This document shows positions 18,242 through 27,185 of a DNA stretch of 64,000 nt, piece after piece (position 1 is the stretch's first letter; each line of letters begins with the position of its first letter). The stretch is taken from contig JAILBQ010000033.1 of NCBI GenBank assembly GCA_024680815.1, positions 1 to 64,000 on the forward strand, in the 5' to 3' direction. The notes under the pieces were generated by a model that saw only the letters and a program-made list of their open reading frames with translations, was not told the origin of the DNA and searched no databases. Made by a program: the position numbers and the translations under genes. This DNA comes from Lachnospiraceae bacterium. Lineage in GTDB: Bacteria > Bacillota > Clostridia > Lachnospirales > Lachnospiraceae.

Positions 18242-19107
18242 AAGGAATTATTCTTGCCGGAGGCTCCGGCACAAGGCTTTATCCTCTGACAAAGGCTGTA
18301 TCCAAACAAATGATGCCGGTTTATGACAAGCCGATGATTTATTATCCTCTTTCCACACTGATGCTTTCGGGAATCCGGGATATTCTCATTATTTCAACCC
18401 CCAGAGATCTGGGGGGCTTTAAGGAACTCTTCGGGGACGGCTCGGAGCTGGGTTTAAGCATGTCCTATGCCGAGCAGCCCAGTCCCAACGGCCTGGCGGA
18501 GGCGTTTATAATAGGCGAGGATTTTATCGGTTCCGACCGGGTAGCCATGGTGCTGGGAGACAATATTTTTTACGGTCAGAGCTTTTCAAGAGTGCTTAAG
18601 GACGCGGCAGAGCGGGAGAGCGGCGCGACTATTTTCGGATATTACGTGAAAAATCCGAAGGAATACGGCGTGGTGGAATTTGACAAAGAAGGAAGGGCCA
18701 TATCCATCGAGGAAAAGCCGGAGCATCCGAAATCAAACTACGCGGTGCCCGGGCTTTATTTCTATGATAACGACGTGGTGGAGATTGCGAAGAATGTCCG
18801 GCCGTCTGCCCGTGGAGAGCTGGAAATTACCAGCGTCAACAACGCTTACCTTGAACGGGGGGATCTGTTCGTTGAAACACTGGGCCGTGGCTTTGCCTGG
18901 CTGGATACGGGGAGTCATGATTCTCTTCTGGATGCAGCGGATTTTGTGGCGGCTTTCCAGAAGCGCCAGGGGCTTTATATTTCCTGCATTGAGGAAATTG
19001 CTTATAAAAAGGGCTTTATTAACAGGGAGCAGCTTTTAAAGCTCTCGGAACCGCTTTTGAAGACGGCTTACGGCCAGTACCTGGTGGACGTGGCCAATGG
19101 ATTATAG
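18238..19107 (+). CDS. rfbA: Glucose-1-phosphate thymidylyltransferase
   Basis: A 289-residue nucleotidyltransferase with the signature [32 protein letters not shown] and the GDNIFYG and [14 protein letters not shown] motifs of RmlA. It makes dTDP-glucose from dTTP and glucose-1-phosphate. The ORF-track start lies 24 codons inside rfbB; ATG 18238 with AAAAGGAATC and the conserved N-terminus is the real one. Confidence 0.96.
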   Translation: MKGIILAGGSGTRLYPLTKAVSKQMMPVYDKPMIYYPLSTLMLSGIRDILIISTPRDLGGFKELFGDGSELGLSMSYAEQPSPNGLAEAFIIGEDFIGSDRVAMVLGDNIFYGQSFSRVLKDAAERESGATIFGYYVKNPKEYGVVEFDKEGRAISIEEKPEHPKSNYAVPGLYFYDNDVVEIAKNVRPSARGELEITSVNNAYLERGDLFVETLGRGFAWLDTGSHDSLLDAADFVAAFQKRQGLYISCIEEIAYKKGFINREQLLKLSEPLLKTAYGQYLVDVANGL

Positions 19108-20341
19108 GCGTTTCCGGTTTTTCATTCTCGTTCTTTGCCTGGGGATTGTCGCTCTCGGCGGATATTATCTTATTTCCCGTTCCCTGGGTTTTTCTTCCGG
19201 ACGGACTTCCTTTACAGAGGAAACTAAGGTGCTGCCGGAGGATACGTTACAGACGGATCCCCTGGATCCTCCGGACCCATGGGAGGCCTTTGCCAGGGAA
19301 TCGGATAATGCCGGGAAAAGGGCCGGGGAATACAGCCTGCTGCTCTCCTCCGTAGATCATGATATAAAGATGCTGATTTTAAACGACGAAGGGGAGCTTG
19401 AGAAAGGGCATGCTTTTACCGCTCTGCTGGAGGGGCCGGAGGGAGATGCGGAGTACGGCGATTTTGACCGGGACGGAGTGATTTATGCCTCCGAGCTTAT
19501 AAGCGGCGAATATACGGTATCGCTTTTTGATGAGCGAACTCCGGTTAAAAAGGACGGAAAATACATTGCCAGAGTTCCTGTGAGCGTTCGTGAGCAGATT
19601 TCCTATCAGCCTTTAGCGGATATAACACCGGAGATTTATACCGAAGCGGAGATTAATGCTGCGGCGGAGGATACGGCGGAGCAGTCCGAGGCTGAGGAAG
19701 AGCGGGAAGAAGAGACGGAAAGTACTGCCGGGGGAAGGCCGGATCTTTCCGGAGGAAGTATCGGCATAGATGTTTCCAAATATAATAAGGATATTGACTG
19801 GAACACAGTTAAAAAAGCAGGAATAGAGTTCGCGATAATCCGTATAGGCTACAGGGGCTCTACTTCCGGGGTACTGGTGGTGGATCCTTATTTCAGAAAA
19901 AATCTGGAAGGTGCGAAAGCAGCCGGAGTTAAGGTGGGGGTGTATTTCTTTACCCAGGCCGTAAATGTGACGGAGGCTGTGGAGGAGGCCAGCGCGGTTA
20001 CGACCCTGGTTTCTGCGGCGGATCTTGAATTGCCGGTTTTTCTGGATGTGGAAGCTGCCGGAGGAAGGGCAGACGGACTGGATGTAAAAAGCCGGACGGA
20101 AAATATAAACGCCTTTTGCCGGACCCTTCAGAATGCCGGTTACAGCGCCGGGGTTTACGCAAACAAAAGATGGTTTGAAAGTTATATTGACAGAGAGTCT
20201 CTCGAAGGATGGAAAATCTGGCTGGCCCGTTACCGCTCGTCCTCTCCGGGACTTGAGTGCGACTGCTGGCAGTATACCTCGAGGGGAACGGTTGACGGAA
20301 TAAAGGGCAACGTGGATCTGGATGTGAATTATAGTCTTTAA
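19097..20341 (+). CDS. Membrane-anchored GH25 lysozyme-like protein
   Basis: A 414-residue protein. An N-terminal membrane helix (~8-27) is followed by an unrecognised extracellular region (~45-175), an acidic Glu-rich linker (~180-215) and a GH25 muramidase domain (~220-414). The domain has [26 protein letters not shown], the catalytic FLDVE (~317-321) and WQYTS near the end. GH25 enzymes cut the glycan strand of peptidoglycan. It overlaps rfbA by 11 bp. Its place among sugar-nucleotide genes suggests it opens or remodels the wall where the polysaccharide is attached. Confidence 0.88.
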   Translation: MDYRRFRFFILVLCLGIVALGGYYLISRSLGFSSGRTSFTEETKVLPEDTLQTDPLDPPDPWEAFARESDNAGKRAGEYSLLLSSVDHDIKMLILNDEGELEKGHAFTALLEGPEGDAEYGDFDRDGVIYASELISGEYTVSLFDERTPVKKDGKYIARVPVSVREQISYQPLADITPEIYTEAEINAAAEDTAEQSEAEEEREEETESTAGGRPDLSGGSIGIDVSKYNKDIDWNTVKKAGIEFAIIRIGYRGSTSGVLVVDPYFRKNLEGAKAAGVKVGVYFFTQAVNVTEAVEEASAVTTLVSAADLELPVFLDVEAAGGRADGLDVKSRTENINAFCRTLQNAGYSAGVYANKRWFESYIDRESLEGWKIWLARYRSSSPGLECDCWQYTSRGTVDGIKGNVDLDVNYSL

Positions 20342-20356
20342 GGAGGAAGAACCGTT

Positions 20357-20923
20357 TTGGGACAGATTAGTGTAGAAGACTGCGGGATTGAAGGACTGAA
20401 GGTCATAACCCCTGCCGTTCACGGCGACAGCCGGGGATATTTTATGGAGACCTATAATATTCAGGATTTCAGAGAGGCGGGGATTACGGAGACCTTTGTT
20501 CAGGATAACCAGTCTTCCTCCGTACGGGGAGTGCTCCGGGGAATGCATTTTCAGGTGAAATATCCTCAGGGAAAGCTGGTGCGGGTCATAAAAGGCGAAG
20601 TTTTCGATGTGGCCGTGGATCTCAGAGAAGACTCGGAAACCCTGGGAAAATGGTTTGGCGTACGTTTAAGCGCCGAAAACAAAAAGATGTTTTATATTCC
20701 GAAGGGGTTTGCCCACGGTTTTCTTGTGCTCTCCGAGGAGGCCGAATTTTTTTACAAATGTTCCGAACTGTATCATCCGGGAGATGACGGCGGTCTTTGC
20801 TATAACGACCCGGAGCTGAATATCATCTGGCCCGGGGAAATAGGGCCGGAGGAGCTTAACATTGTGGAAAGAGACAGGAGCTGGCCGTCTTTTTCCGAGT
20901 ATCTCGCAGGGAAGCAGCATTGA
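20357..20923 (+). CDS. rfbC: dTDP-4-dehydrorhamnose 3,5-epimerase
   Basis: A 188-residue cupin-fold epimerase. RGVLRGMHFQ carries the catalytic His, and GEVFDVAVDLR and IPKGFAHGFLVLSEEAEFFYKCSELYHP are standard RmlC motifs. It is the third enzyme of dTDP-L-rhamnose synthesis. The start is TTG behind a strong AAGGAGGAAGA. The fourth enzyme, RfbD, is not encoded in this window. Confidence 0.94.
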   Translation: MGQISVEDCGIEGLKVITPAVHGDSRGYFMETYNIQDFREAGITETFVQDNQSSSVRGVLRGMHFQVKYPQGKLVRVIKGEVFDVAVDLREDSETLGKWFGVRLSAENKKMFYIPKGFAHGFLVLSEEAEFFYKCSELYHPGDDGGLCYNDPELNIIWPGEIGPEELNIVERDRSWPSFSEYLAGKQH

Positions 20924-20925
20924 AA

Positions 20926-21732
20926 ATGGAGAAAATAGCGGCTCTGCCCCTGGAACTCTTTGAAAACCGGGAGCTGATCTGGCGGCTTTCAGTAAATGAT
21001 TTCAAATCCAAATATGCCGGAAATTATCTGGGAATAACCTGGGCCTTTGTTCAGCCGGTTGTAACGGTACTGGTCTACTGGTTTGTTTTTACCGTGGGAG
21101 GAAGGTCGGATCTTACCGGTAAAACCTCTTATCCATTTGTGCTCTGGCTTATCTGCGGAATTGTGCCCTGGTTTTTCTTTTCAGAAGCCCTGGGGCAGGG
21201 AACCAGCGCTCTTCTGGCTTATGATTTTCTGGTTAAAAAGGTTGTGTTTAAAATCAGTATTCTTCCGATCATCAAGGTGCTCTCCGCTCTGTTTATCCAT
21301 ATCTTTCTGACGGCGGTGGCCTGTGTTCTTCTGATTCTCAACGGTTTTTATCCCACCCTGTACTGGCTTCAGCTTCCGTATTTTTCCCTGTGTGTGTTTC
21401 TGCTGGTGCTTGGAATGAGCTATGTGACCTGCTCCATTGTGGTGTTTTTCAGAGATCTGGGACAGATTATCGGGATCCTTCTGCAGGTCGGGGTCTGGGT
21501 TACGCCCATCATGTGGCATCTGGAAGCTCTTTCACGTCCGATGCAGATGCTCTTCAAATTGAATCCCGTATATTATGCAGTGGACGGTTTCCGAATGGCG
21601 CTTTTAGATCGGGTGTGGTTCTGGGAGCATTTGTATGCCACGGCTTATTTCTGGATTTTTACGGTGTGTATGTTTCTCCTGGGTACGACAGTGTTTAAAA
21701 GACTTAAGAGTCATTTTGCGGACATTTTATAG
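20926..21732 (+). CDS. Polysaccharide ABC exporter permease (Wzm/TagG type)
   Basis: A membrane protein of about 268 residues with six hydrophobic segments and the ABC-2 family opening SVNDFKSKYAGNYLGITWAFVQPVVTVLVYWFVF. It should pair with the next gene's ATPase to move a lipid-linked glycan across the membrane. An alternative TTG start at 20920 lies two codons upstream and is better spaced from AGGGAAG, so the first residues are uncertain. It abuts rfbC and precedes the ATPase by 12 bp. Confidence 0.9.
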   Translation: MEKIAALPLELFENRELIWRLSVNDFKSKYAGNYLGITWAFVQPVVTVLVYWFVFTVGGRSDLTGKTSYPFVLWLICGIVPWFFFSEALGQGTSALLAYDFLVKKVVFKISILPIIKVLSALFIHIFLTAVACVLLILNGFYPTLYWLQLPYFSLCVFLLVLGMSYVTCSIVVFFRDLGQIIGILLQVGVWVTPIMWHLEALSRPMQMLFKLNPVYYAVDGFRMALLDRVWFWEHLYATAYFWIFTVCMFLLGTTVFKRLKSHFADIL

Positions 21733-21744
21733 AGGATATAATTT

Positions 21745-23034
21745 ATGCCGGATACAGTGATCCGGGTGTCCCACCTGGATAAAATGTATAAGCTCTATGA
21801 GCATAAGCGGGATCGCCTTTTTGAGGCCATGGGGTTTTCAAAGAAGCGGCTCTATAAGGAGCATTATGCTCTTAAGGATGTGTCGCTTTCAGTTGAGAGG
21901 GGCGAAACTGTGGGTATAATCGGTACCAACGGCTCCGGAAAATCGACCCTTTTAAAAATAATAACGGGGGTTTTAAGCTCAACTGCCGGAGAAGTTGAGA
22001 TAAACGGCAGGATTTCCGCGCTCCTGGAGCTGGGAGCCGGGTTTAATATGGAATTTACCGGTATTGAGAATATTTACCTGAACGGCACCATGATCGGCTT
22101 TTCCAAAGAGGAAATAGACGAGAGGATGGAGGCGATTTTAAGCTTTGCGGATATAGGCGAATTTGTGCACCAGAAGGTCAAGACCTATTCCAGCGGAATG
22201 TTTGTGCGTCTGGCATTTGCCCTGGCTATCAATATTGAGCCCGAAATCCTTATTGTGGACGAAGCACTTTCGGTGGGAGACGTCTTTTTTCAGAATAAAT
22301 GCTATCATAAATTCGAAGAATTCAAGGATCAGGGTAAAACAATTATTTTTGTAAGCCACGACCTTTCAAGTATAAATAAATACTGTGACAGGGTCATGCT
22401 TCTGGATCACGGGCGGAAACTGGGTGAAGGCTCGGCGAAAACCATGATTGACATGTATAAAAAGGTGCTGGTACATGAGCTGGATAAAGCACACGGCCTT
22501 GAAGAGGACACGGCAGACGAAAGCACTTCGGGGACAGATAAAGGAGGAAGGTTCTGGAAGAACAGAATGACCCTGAATCCCTCGGCGGACCTCTACGGAA
22601 ACGGAAAAGCGGAGTTTGTGGATTTCTGCTGCATAGACAACAGCGGGGAGATCACAAATACAATTATAAAGGGAGACAGCTTTACCGTTAAGGTTAAAGT
22701 GGCCTTTTATGAAAAGGTGACGGAACCGATTGTGGCCCTGTCCTTCAAAAACAGGCTGGGAGTGGAGATAACGGGTACGAATACGATGGTTGAGAAACTG
22801 AATACAGGTACTCCGGAAGCCGGAGATATCCTGACCGTGGAATTTACCCAGCAGATGAACCTCCAGGGAGGGGAGTATCTTATCTCCCTGGGCTGTACGG
22901 GGTTTGAGGCGGGAGAATTCACGGTGTATCACAGGATGTACGATATTTTTAATATTGCCGTTATTTCCTCCAGTGACAAGGTCGGATACTATGATATGAA
23001 TTCCGAAGTAACGATAGAGAAGAGCCATGAATGA
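21745..23034 (+). CDS. Polysaccharide ABC exporter ATPase with Wzt-type C-terminal domain
   Basis: A 429-residue protein. The ABC domain (~1-245) has Walker A GTNGSGKST, signature YSSGMFVRLAFA and Walker B ILIVDEALSVGD, all typical of Wzt/TagH ATPases. The region after ~285 (VDFCCIDNSGEITN, KGDSFTVKVKVAFYE, GGEYLISLGCTGF) is beta-rich and looks like the Wzt C-terminal domain. In E. coli O8/O9a this domain recognises the chain-terminating cap before export. It overlaps the methyltransferase-kinase gene by eight bases, which fits that idea. Confidence 0.9.
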   Translation: MPDTVIRVSHLDKMYKLYEHKRDRLFEAMGFSKKRLYKEHYALKDVSLSVERGETVGIIGTNGSGKSTLLKIITGVLSSTAGEVEINGRISALLELGAGFNMEFTGIENIYLNGTMIGFSKEEIDERMEAILSFADIGEFVHQKVKTYSSGMFVRLAFALAINIEPEILIVDEALSVGDVFFQNKCYHKFEEFKDQGKTIIFVSHDLSSINKYCDRVMLLDHGRKLGEGSAKTMIDMYKKVLVHELDKAHGLEEDTADESTSGTDKGGRFWKNRMTLNPSADLYGNGKAEFVDFCCIDNSGEITNTIIKGDSFTVKVKVAFYEKVTEPIVALSFKNRLGVEITGTNTMVEKLNTGTPEAGDILTVEFTQQMNLQGGEYLISLGCTGFEAGEFTVYHRMYDIFNIAVISSSDKVGYYDMNSEVTIEKSHE

Positions 23035-25225
23035 AGAAGAAAGCTTAAAGCATATTACCTTCGATACAAGTGCCTATTCAGGGGAAGACCTTTATTCCGA
23101 AGGCGAGGCGGAGGACCGACTCCTTGAGGCGGTACGAAAGTATCCAAAGGAGGAATATAACCGTCTGATTGCCGAAAGCGGAAGCTGGAGCTTTTTATAT
23201 CATCTTTCCGACCTCAGGGGAAATATAGTGGATTTTCTTCCTATAAAGAAAAACCATCGCGTACTGGAGGTTGGGAGCGGGTGCGGGGCCATTACGGGAA
23301 CTCTTGCGGAGAAGGCGGGACAGGTTACCTGCATCGAGCTGAGCCGGAAGCGGAGTCTTATTAACGCGTTTAGAAACGACATGGAGAACGTGACGATTCG
23401 TGTTGGAAATTTTCAGGATGTGGAGCCCCGGCTTAAGGAGACCTACGATTATATTCTGCTCATTGGTGTATTGGAATATGCGGGGACTTATATACAGGGA
23501 CCGGAACCGGAGCGGGAGCTTCTGACGAAGCTTAAGGGACATCTTGCGGAGGGCGGAACCCTGGTGGTGGCCATAGAAAACCAGTACGGAATTAAGTATT
23601 TTTCCGGCGCGGCAGAGGACCACACGGGCAGGCTGTATGATGGAATTGAGGGGTATCCGAAGGCTTCAGGGGTAAGAACTTATTCCAGGCAGGCGCTTTC
23701 GGCTTTGGCGGAGAAAACGGGGTTTACTCCTTTTTTTATGTACCCGTGGCCGGATTATAAGTTTCCTGTTACTGTTTATTCAGACAGTTATCTTCCGAAG
23801 CCGGGGGATTTTACGTCGACAGGACTCAATTTCGATGCGGACAGGTTCTGTGCCTTCGATGAGGCCGCTGCAATGAACGAGGCGGTGCGGACCGGAATGT
23901 TTCCGCTTCTGTCCAATTCCTTTCTTTTGCTCCTCAGACGGAAGGGTGAATGGGAAAACGGGGAGGAAAGGGTGATTTTTTCCAGACATTCCAACGAGCG
24001 CGCACCCGGACTCTGCATCAGGACGGATATAACCGAGGAAGCAGAAAAGAGACGTGTATATAAATATCCGGCGGATCACCGGGCGGGGGAACATCTGAAA
24101 AAAATGGCCCTGGCCTTTAAAAAGCAGGAAGAGGTCTTTGCCGGAACTGCTTTAAGACCCAACCGGTGCAGGGTGATAGAGGGTGCCGGAGCGGGTGGCA
24201 GGGAGTTTATCGGCCTGGAATTTGAATATCTACGCGGGCAAACACTGGAGGAAGCGCTGGAAAATGCAGCGCTGAGCAGCGTTAAAGCAGGCAACGATGA
24301 ATTCAAAGACGAAATACTGCACTACACTGCAATCATCAGAGGGTTGGCAACTGAAAAATTTAAAATAACGGATGGTTTTAAACAAATTTTCGGCGAACCT
24401 GATCTGCCGGAAGGACTCCTGTCCCTTCCTTTTTCAAATGTCGATCTCATCTTTCCGAATCTGATTATTTCCGGGGAGGGAGAAGAACTTGGTATTATTG
24501 ACTATGAATGGTGCTTTGATTTTCCCGTGCCGGTTGATTATATGATTTACCGGTCCCTCCGGTACTGTCTGGCTTCCCTCGGCGAAAAGGCTCCGGCGGA
24601 GGATATTTACGCTCTTTGCGGTATCGGGTCTGAATCCGTAAAGGCCTTCGGGGAGATAGAAAAAGCATTTCAGCAATGGGTATCCTCCGGAAGATTTTCT
24701 CTTGTTCGTTTGGATTCCATTTTCGGTAAGAACCGGGTTGGGTTAAACAGGGGTATGCGACTCGGGAATCTGATCTACAGACCTGAAAGAATGAAGGTTT
24801 ACCCGGATTTCGGGGAGGGCTTCGGCGAGGATACGGCATTTTTCGTAAATGCCGCCCTTTCAGAGGAGGATGAGCTTACTCTTAAGCTCACTGTTCCCGC
24901 CGGCTGCCGGAGCTTAAGGATTGATCCGGCTGAAAGGCCCTGTGTCCTTAAGATAATATCCCTTAGTTCGGACGGACAGGACAGAGGGGGAAAAGTCAAC
25001 GGTTTAGTGCTGAAGGACAGGATTGTATATTTCGATACTGCCGATCCCCAGCTTCTCCTGGAAGAGGTGCGGGAAGGGCAGGAACTGAAATTAATCTGTA
25101 CGGTGGGGGCCGTGGAGGAGAGGTTCCGGGAGGCTCTGGGAGAGGCACTCCTTGATTGGAAGAAGAGGAGGAGCAGTACAATTCAAAGGCTTTTTGGTCA
25201 CGACGATGGATATACGCCAGTATAA
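23027..25225 (+). CDS. Methyltransferase-kinase fusion, WbdD-like chain-terminator candidate
   Basis: A 732-residue multidomain protein. A class I SAM methyltransferase covers ~60-250, with motif I VLEVGSGCGAIT (79-90) and IELSRKR after it. A kinase-like domain covers ~320-560: RVYKYP with a candidate ATP-binding Lys (~346), the hinge EYLRGQTLEEAL (400-411), a catalytic loop NVDLIFPNLI keeping Asp and Asn (473, 478), and IDYEW with the metal-binding Asp (492). A beta-rich region (~600-700) and a basic tail follow. Pairing these two activities next to a Wzt-C ATPase resembles WbdD, which caps O9a chains with methyl-phosphate. The comparison is inferred from domain order only. Confidence 0.75.
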   Translation: MNEEESLKHITFDTSAYSGEDLYSEGEAEDRLLEAVRKYPKEEYNRLIAESGSWSFLYHLSDLRGNIVDFLPIKKNHRVLEVGSGCGAITGTLAEKAGQVTCIELSRKRSLINAFRNDMENVTIRVGNFQDVEPRLKETYDYILLIGVLEYAGTYIQGPEPERELLTKLKGHLAEGGTLVVAIENQYGIKYFSGAAEDHTGRLYDGIEGYPKASGVRTYSRQALSALAEKTGFTPFFMYPWPDYKFPVTVYSDSYLPKPGDFTSTGLNFDADRFCAFDEAAAMNEAVRTGMFPLLSNSFLLLLRRKGEWENGEERVIFSRHSNERAPGLCIRTDITEEAEKRRVYKYPADHRAGEHLKKMALAFKKQEEVFAGTALRPNRCRVIEGAGAGGREFIGLEFEYLRGQTLEEALENAALSSVKAGNDEFKDEILHYTAIIRGLATEKFKITDGFKQIFGEPDLPEGLLSLPFSNVDLIFPNLIISGEGEELGIIDYEWCFDFPVPVDYMIYRSLRYCLASLGEKAPAEDIYALCGIGSESVKAFGEIEKAFQQWVSSGRFSLVRLDSIFGKNRVGLNRGMRLGNLIYRPERMKVYPDFGEGFGEDTAFFVNAALSEEDELTLKLTVPAGCRSLRIDPAERPCVLKIISLSSDGQDRGGKVNGLVLKDRIVYFDTADPQLLLEEVREGQELKLICTVGAVEERFREALGEALLDWKKRRSSTIQRLFGHDDGYTPV

Positions 25226-27185
25226 AGAGACTCTCGAACGGATCCGGAATCCTTACCGCGCGTGGACAAAAGAGCGGGAGGAGGCATTAAGGGCCGAACG
25301 GGAGTTAAATAAAATATCGGGCGATATTAAAAATGAAGCCCGAACAGAAATTGAAAGCCTGTATTGCTTTTTCCGGCTCGGTGAAGGGCTTCTGGATCCG
25401 GATTTTTTTCAACGCGTAAATGCATACCGGGTGCAGTGGAGAGCAGAACACGAAAATAAAGAACCTGAGATTATTTATTTTGATGAGGATCAATGTGATT
25501 TTGACGGAAATACGGAAGAAATCAGAGCTGTAATTCCGGAAAGGAAACAGATAAAAAATCGCAGGAACCCTTATTTTAAGCCTGATTTCGCGCCGGACAC
25601 CCTGGATGCTTTCTGCTATTTCGGAGGGCTTACCCTGGTGGAAAGGGGCCTTGTGAAACGTGTGGAGTCGGAGAAGAAGAACGCGAACAAAAGTTCGGCG
25701 TTTTTGAGGGCCTGCGCTTTAAGTTCGGAGGGGATTCTGCATATCCCTGAAGTATTATACCATACGTTATCTGAAAACGATTACAGTTATCCGGAGGGGA
25801 GCGGCGAGCTTTTAGGAGGTGCCGGCGAAAGCTGCGGCGGTGAAAAAACTCCGGCGACGGAAGTAAAATCGCAAAAAGAAACACATGATATAATAGATGT
25901 TGTTATTCTTTCGAAGGATCATCCGGAGCTGCTTGAAACCTGCGTTTGCGGGCTTAGAAGGACGGAAGAGGAGGAAGGCTGTTCCCTTACTGTAACTGTG
26001 GTGGATAACGGCAGCAGGGAGGATCGGCGGAAGGAATACGAAGGCCTTGCAGGAAAATATAACTTTCGATATTTATTCAGACCGGGAGAGTTCCACTACT
26101 CGAAGCAGTGTAATCTGGGGGCAGCGGAAGAAAATAATAAATATCTCCTGTTTTTAAACGATGATGTGGAAATCCCCCCAAAAATGGCTTTTTTACGAAA
26201 AATGGCCTCTGTTTCGGAAGGTTTGCACGTGGGTGCTGTCGGGATTAAGCTTCTTTACCCCGATGGAGAGCACATTCAACACGCAGGTATTTCATTGTTG
26301 AGAACCGGTCCTTCGCATAAGCTTTCCGGTTATTCCGATACTGTAAGCTATTATCATGGAGTAAACAGAAGGGACGGAAATTTTCTTGCGGTCACCGGAG
26401 CCTGTCTTATGGTTGAGAGGGAAAAGTTTCAAAAGGCAGGGGGCTTTGACGAAAGATTCAGGGTTGCCTATACGGATACCGACCTTTGTATGAAGCTGTA
26501 TGAGGCGGGATTTTTTTCGGTCTGTCTTAACAGCCTGTATCTTTATCATCATGAAAGCCTGAGCCGGGGAGATGACCAGAAAGACCTGGAAGGCTTCAAA
26601 AGGCTCCTGGAAGAAAGAAAGCTTTTTACCAGGCTCCATGCTGGGGCCCTTAAGAACGGCGACCCTTTTTATTCACCTCTCCTTACAGATACCGGTCTGG
26701 ACTACAGAGTGAAATTCCCTCTGCCGGAGGAGTCCTTGAAATGCGAAGAGGCTCCCGTTCCCTTTTCTCGGAAGGATTACAGGCTGAAGGACGGGGGAAG
26801 GAAATTTCTTTATTCCCTGGATTCAGCGGAATATCATTTTGAGGATGCCTGCGGAAATGAGGATTTCTTTGAGCTTCGGGGCTGGGCTTTTATTTCCGGA
26901 AATCCGGGATACCTTTATGATGTGCTTATACTGCTCAGAGATACGGGTACGGGAGAAGAAAGCCGGCTTCCGGTGTCCAGGGTGCTCAGGGAAGATTTAA
27001 AAAAGGTATTTCCGAAGGAACGGGACACAGAGCTTTGCGGCTTTGTTTCCAGGGTTTCCCGGAAAGCCCTGGGGGAAGAGGCAGAGTATAAGGTTTCGAT
27101 AGCATTGGTAAAACCCGGACTTTTCGGAAAAATACGGGGAGAGATCAGGGAGAATATATGTCAGATTCGCAGGAACGGAATTTAG
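25206..27185 (+). CDS. Glycosyltransferase family 2, rhamnosyltransferase-like, with extra terminal regions
   Basis: A 659-residue protein. Residues ~1-220 are an unassigned N-terminal region with a degenerate GT-like stretch (FKPDFAPDTLDAFCYFGGLTLV). The GT2 domain covers ~235-500: DVVILSKDHPELL, VTVVDNGSRED, the DxD-type site LFLNDDVEIP, and TGACLMVEREKFQKAGGFDERF with DTDLCMKL. A beta-rich tail follows (~530-650). ATG 25206 lies inside the previous gene's 3' end; the ORF-track TTG start is 18 codons earlier. The sugar and linkage are unknown. Confidence 0.82.
   Translation: MDIRQYKETLERIRNPYRAWTKEREEALRAERELNKISGDIKNEARTEIESLYCFFRLGEGLLDPDFFQRVNAYRVQWRAEHENKEPEIIYFDEDQCDFDGNTEEIRAVIPERKQIKNRRNPYFKPDFAPDTLDAFCYFGGLTLVERGLVKRVESEKKNANKSSAFLRACALSSEGILHIPEVLYHTLSENDYSYPEGSGELLGGAGESCGGEKTPATEVKSQKETHDIIDVVILSKDHPELLETCVCGLRRTEEEEGCSLTVTVVDNGSREDRRKEYEGLAGKYNFRYLFRPGEFHYSKQCNLGAAEENNKYLLFLNDDVEIPPKMAFLRKMASVSEGLHVGAVGIKLLYPDGEHIQHAGISLLRTGPSHKLSGYSDTVSYYHGVNRRDGNFLAVTGACLMVEREKFQKAGGFDERFRVAYTDTDLCMKLYEAGFFSVCLNSLYLYHHESLSRGDDQKDLEGFKRLLEERKLFTRLHAGALKNGDPFYSPLLTDTGLDYRVKFPLPEESLKCEEAPVPFSRKDYRLKDGGRKFLYSLDSAEYHFEDACGNEDFFELRGWAFISGNPGYLYDVLILLRDTGTGEESRLPVSRVLREDLKKVFPKERDTELCGFVSRVSRKALGEEAEYKVSIALVKPGLFGKIRGEIRENICQIRRNGI

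Noticed and set aside
19613-20548. 311-aa minus-strand ORF
   Set aside because: Antisense to the GH25 and rfbC genes; composition is shadow-like and no motifs are visible.
22366-23028. 220-aa minus-strand ORF
   Set aside because: Antisense to the Wzt-C region of the exporter ATPase; no ribosome site or motif.
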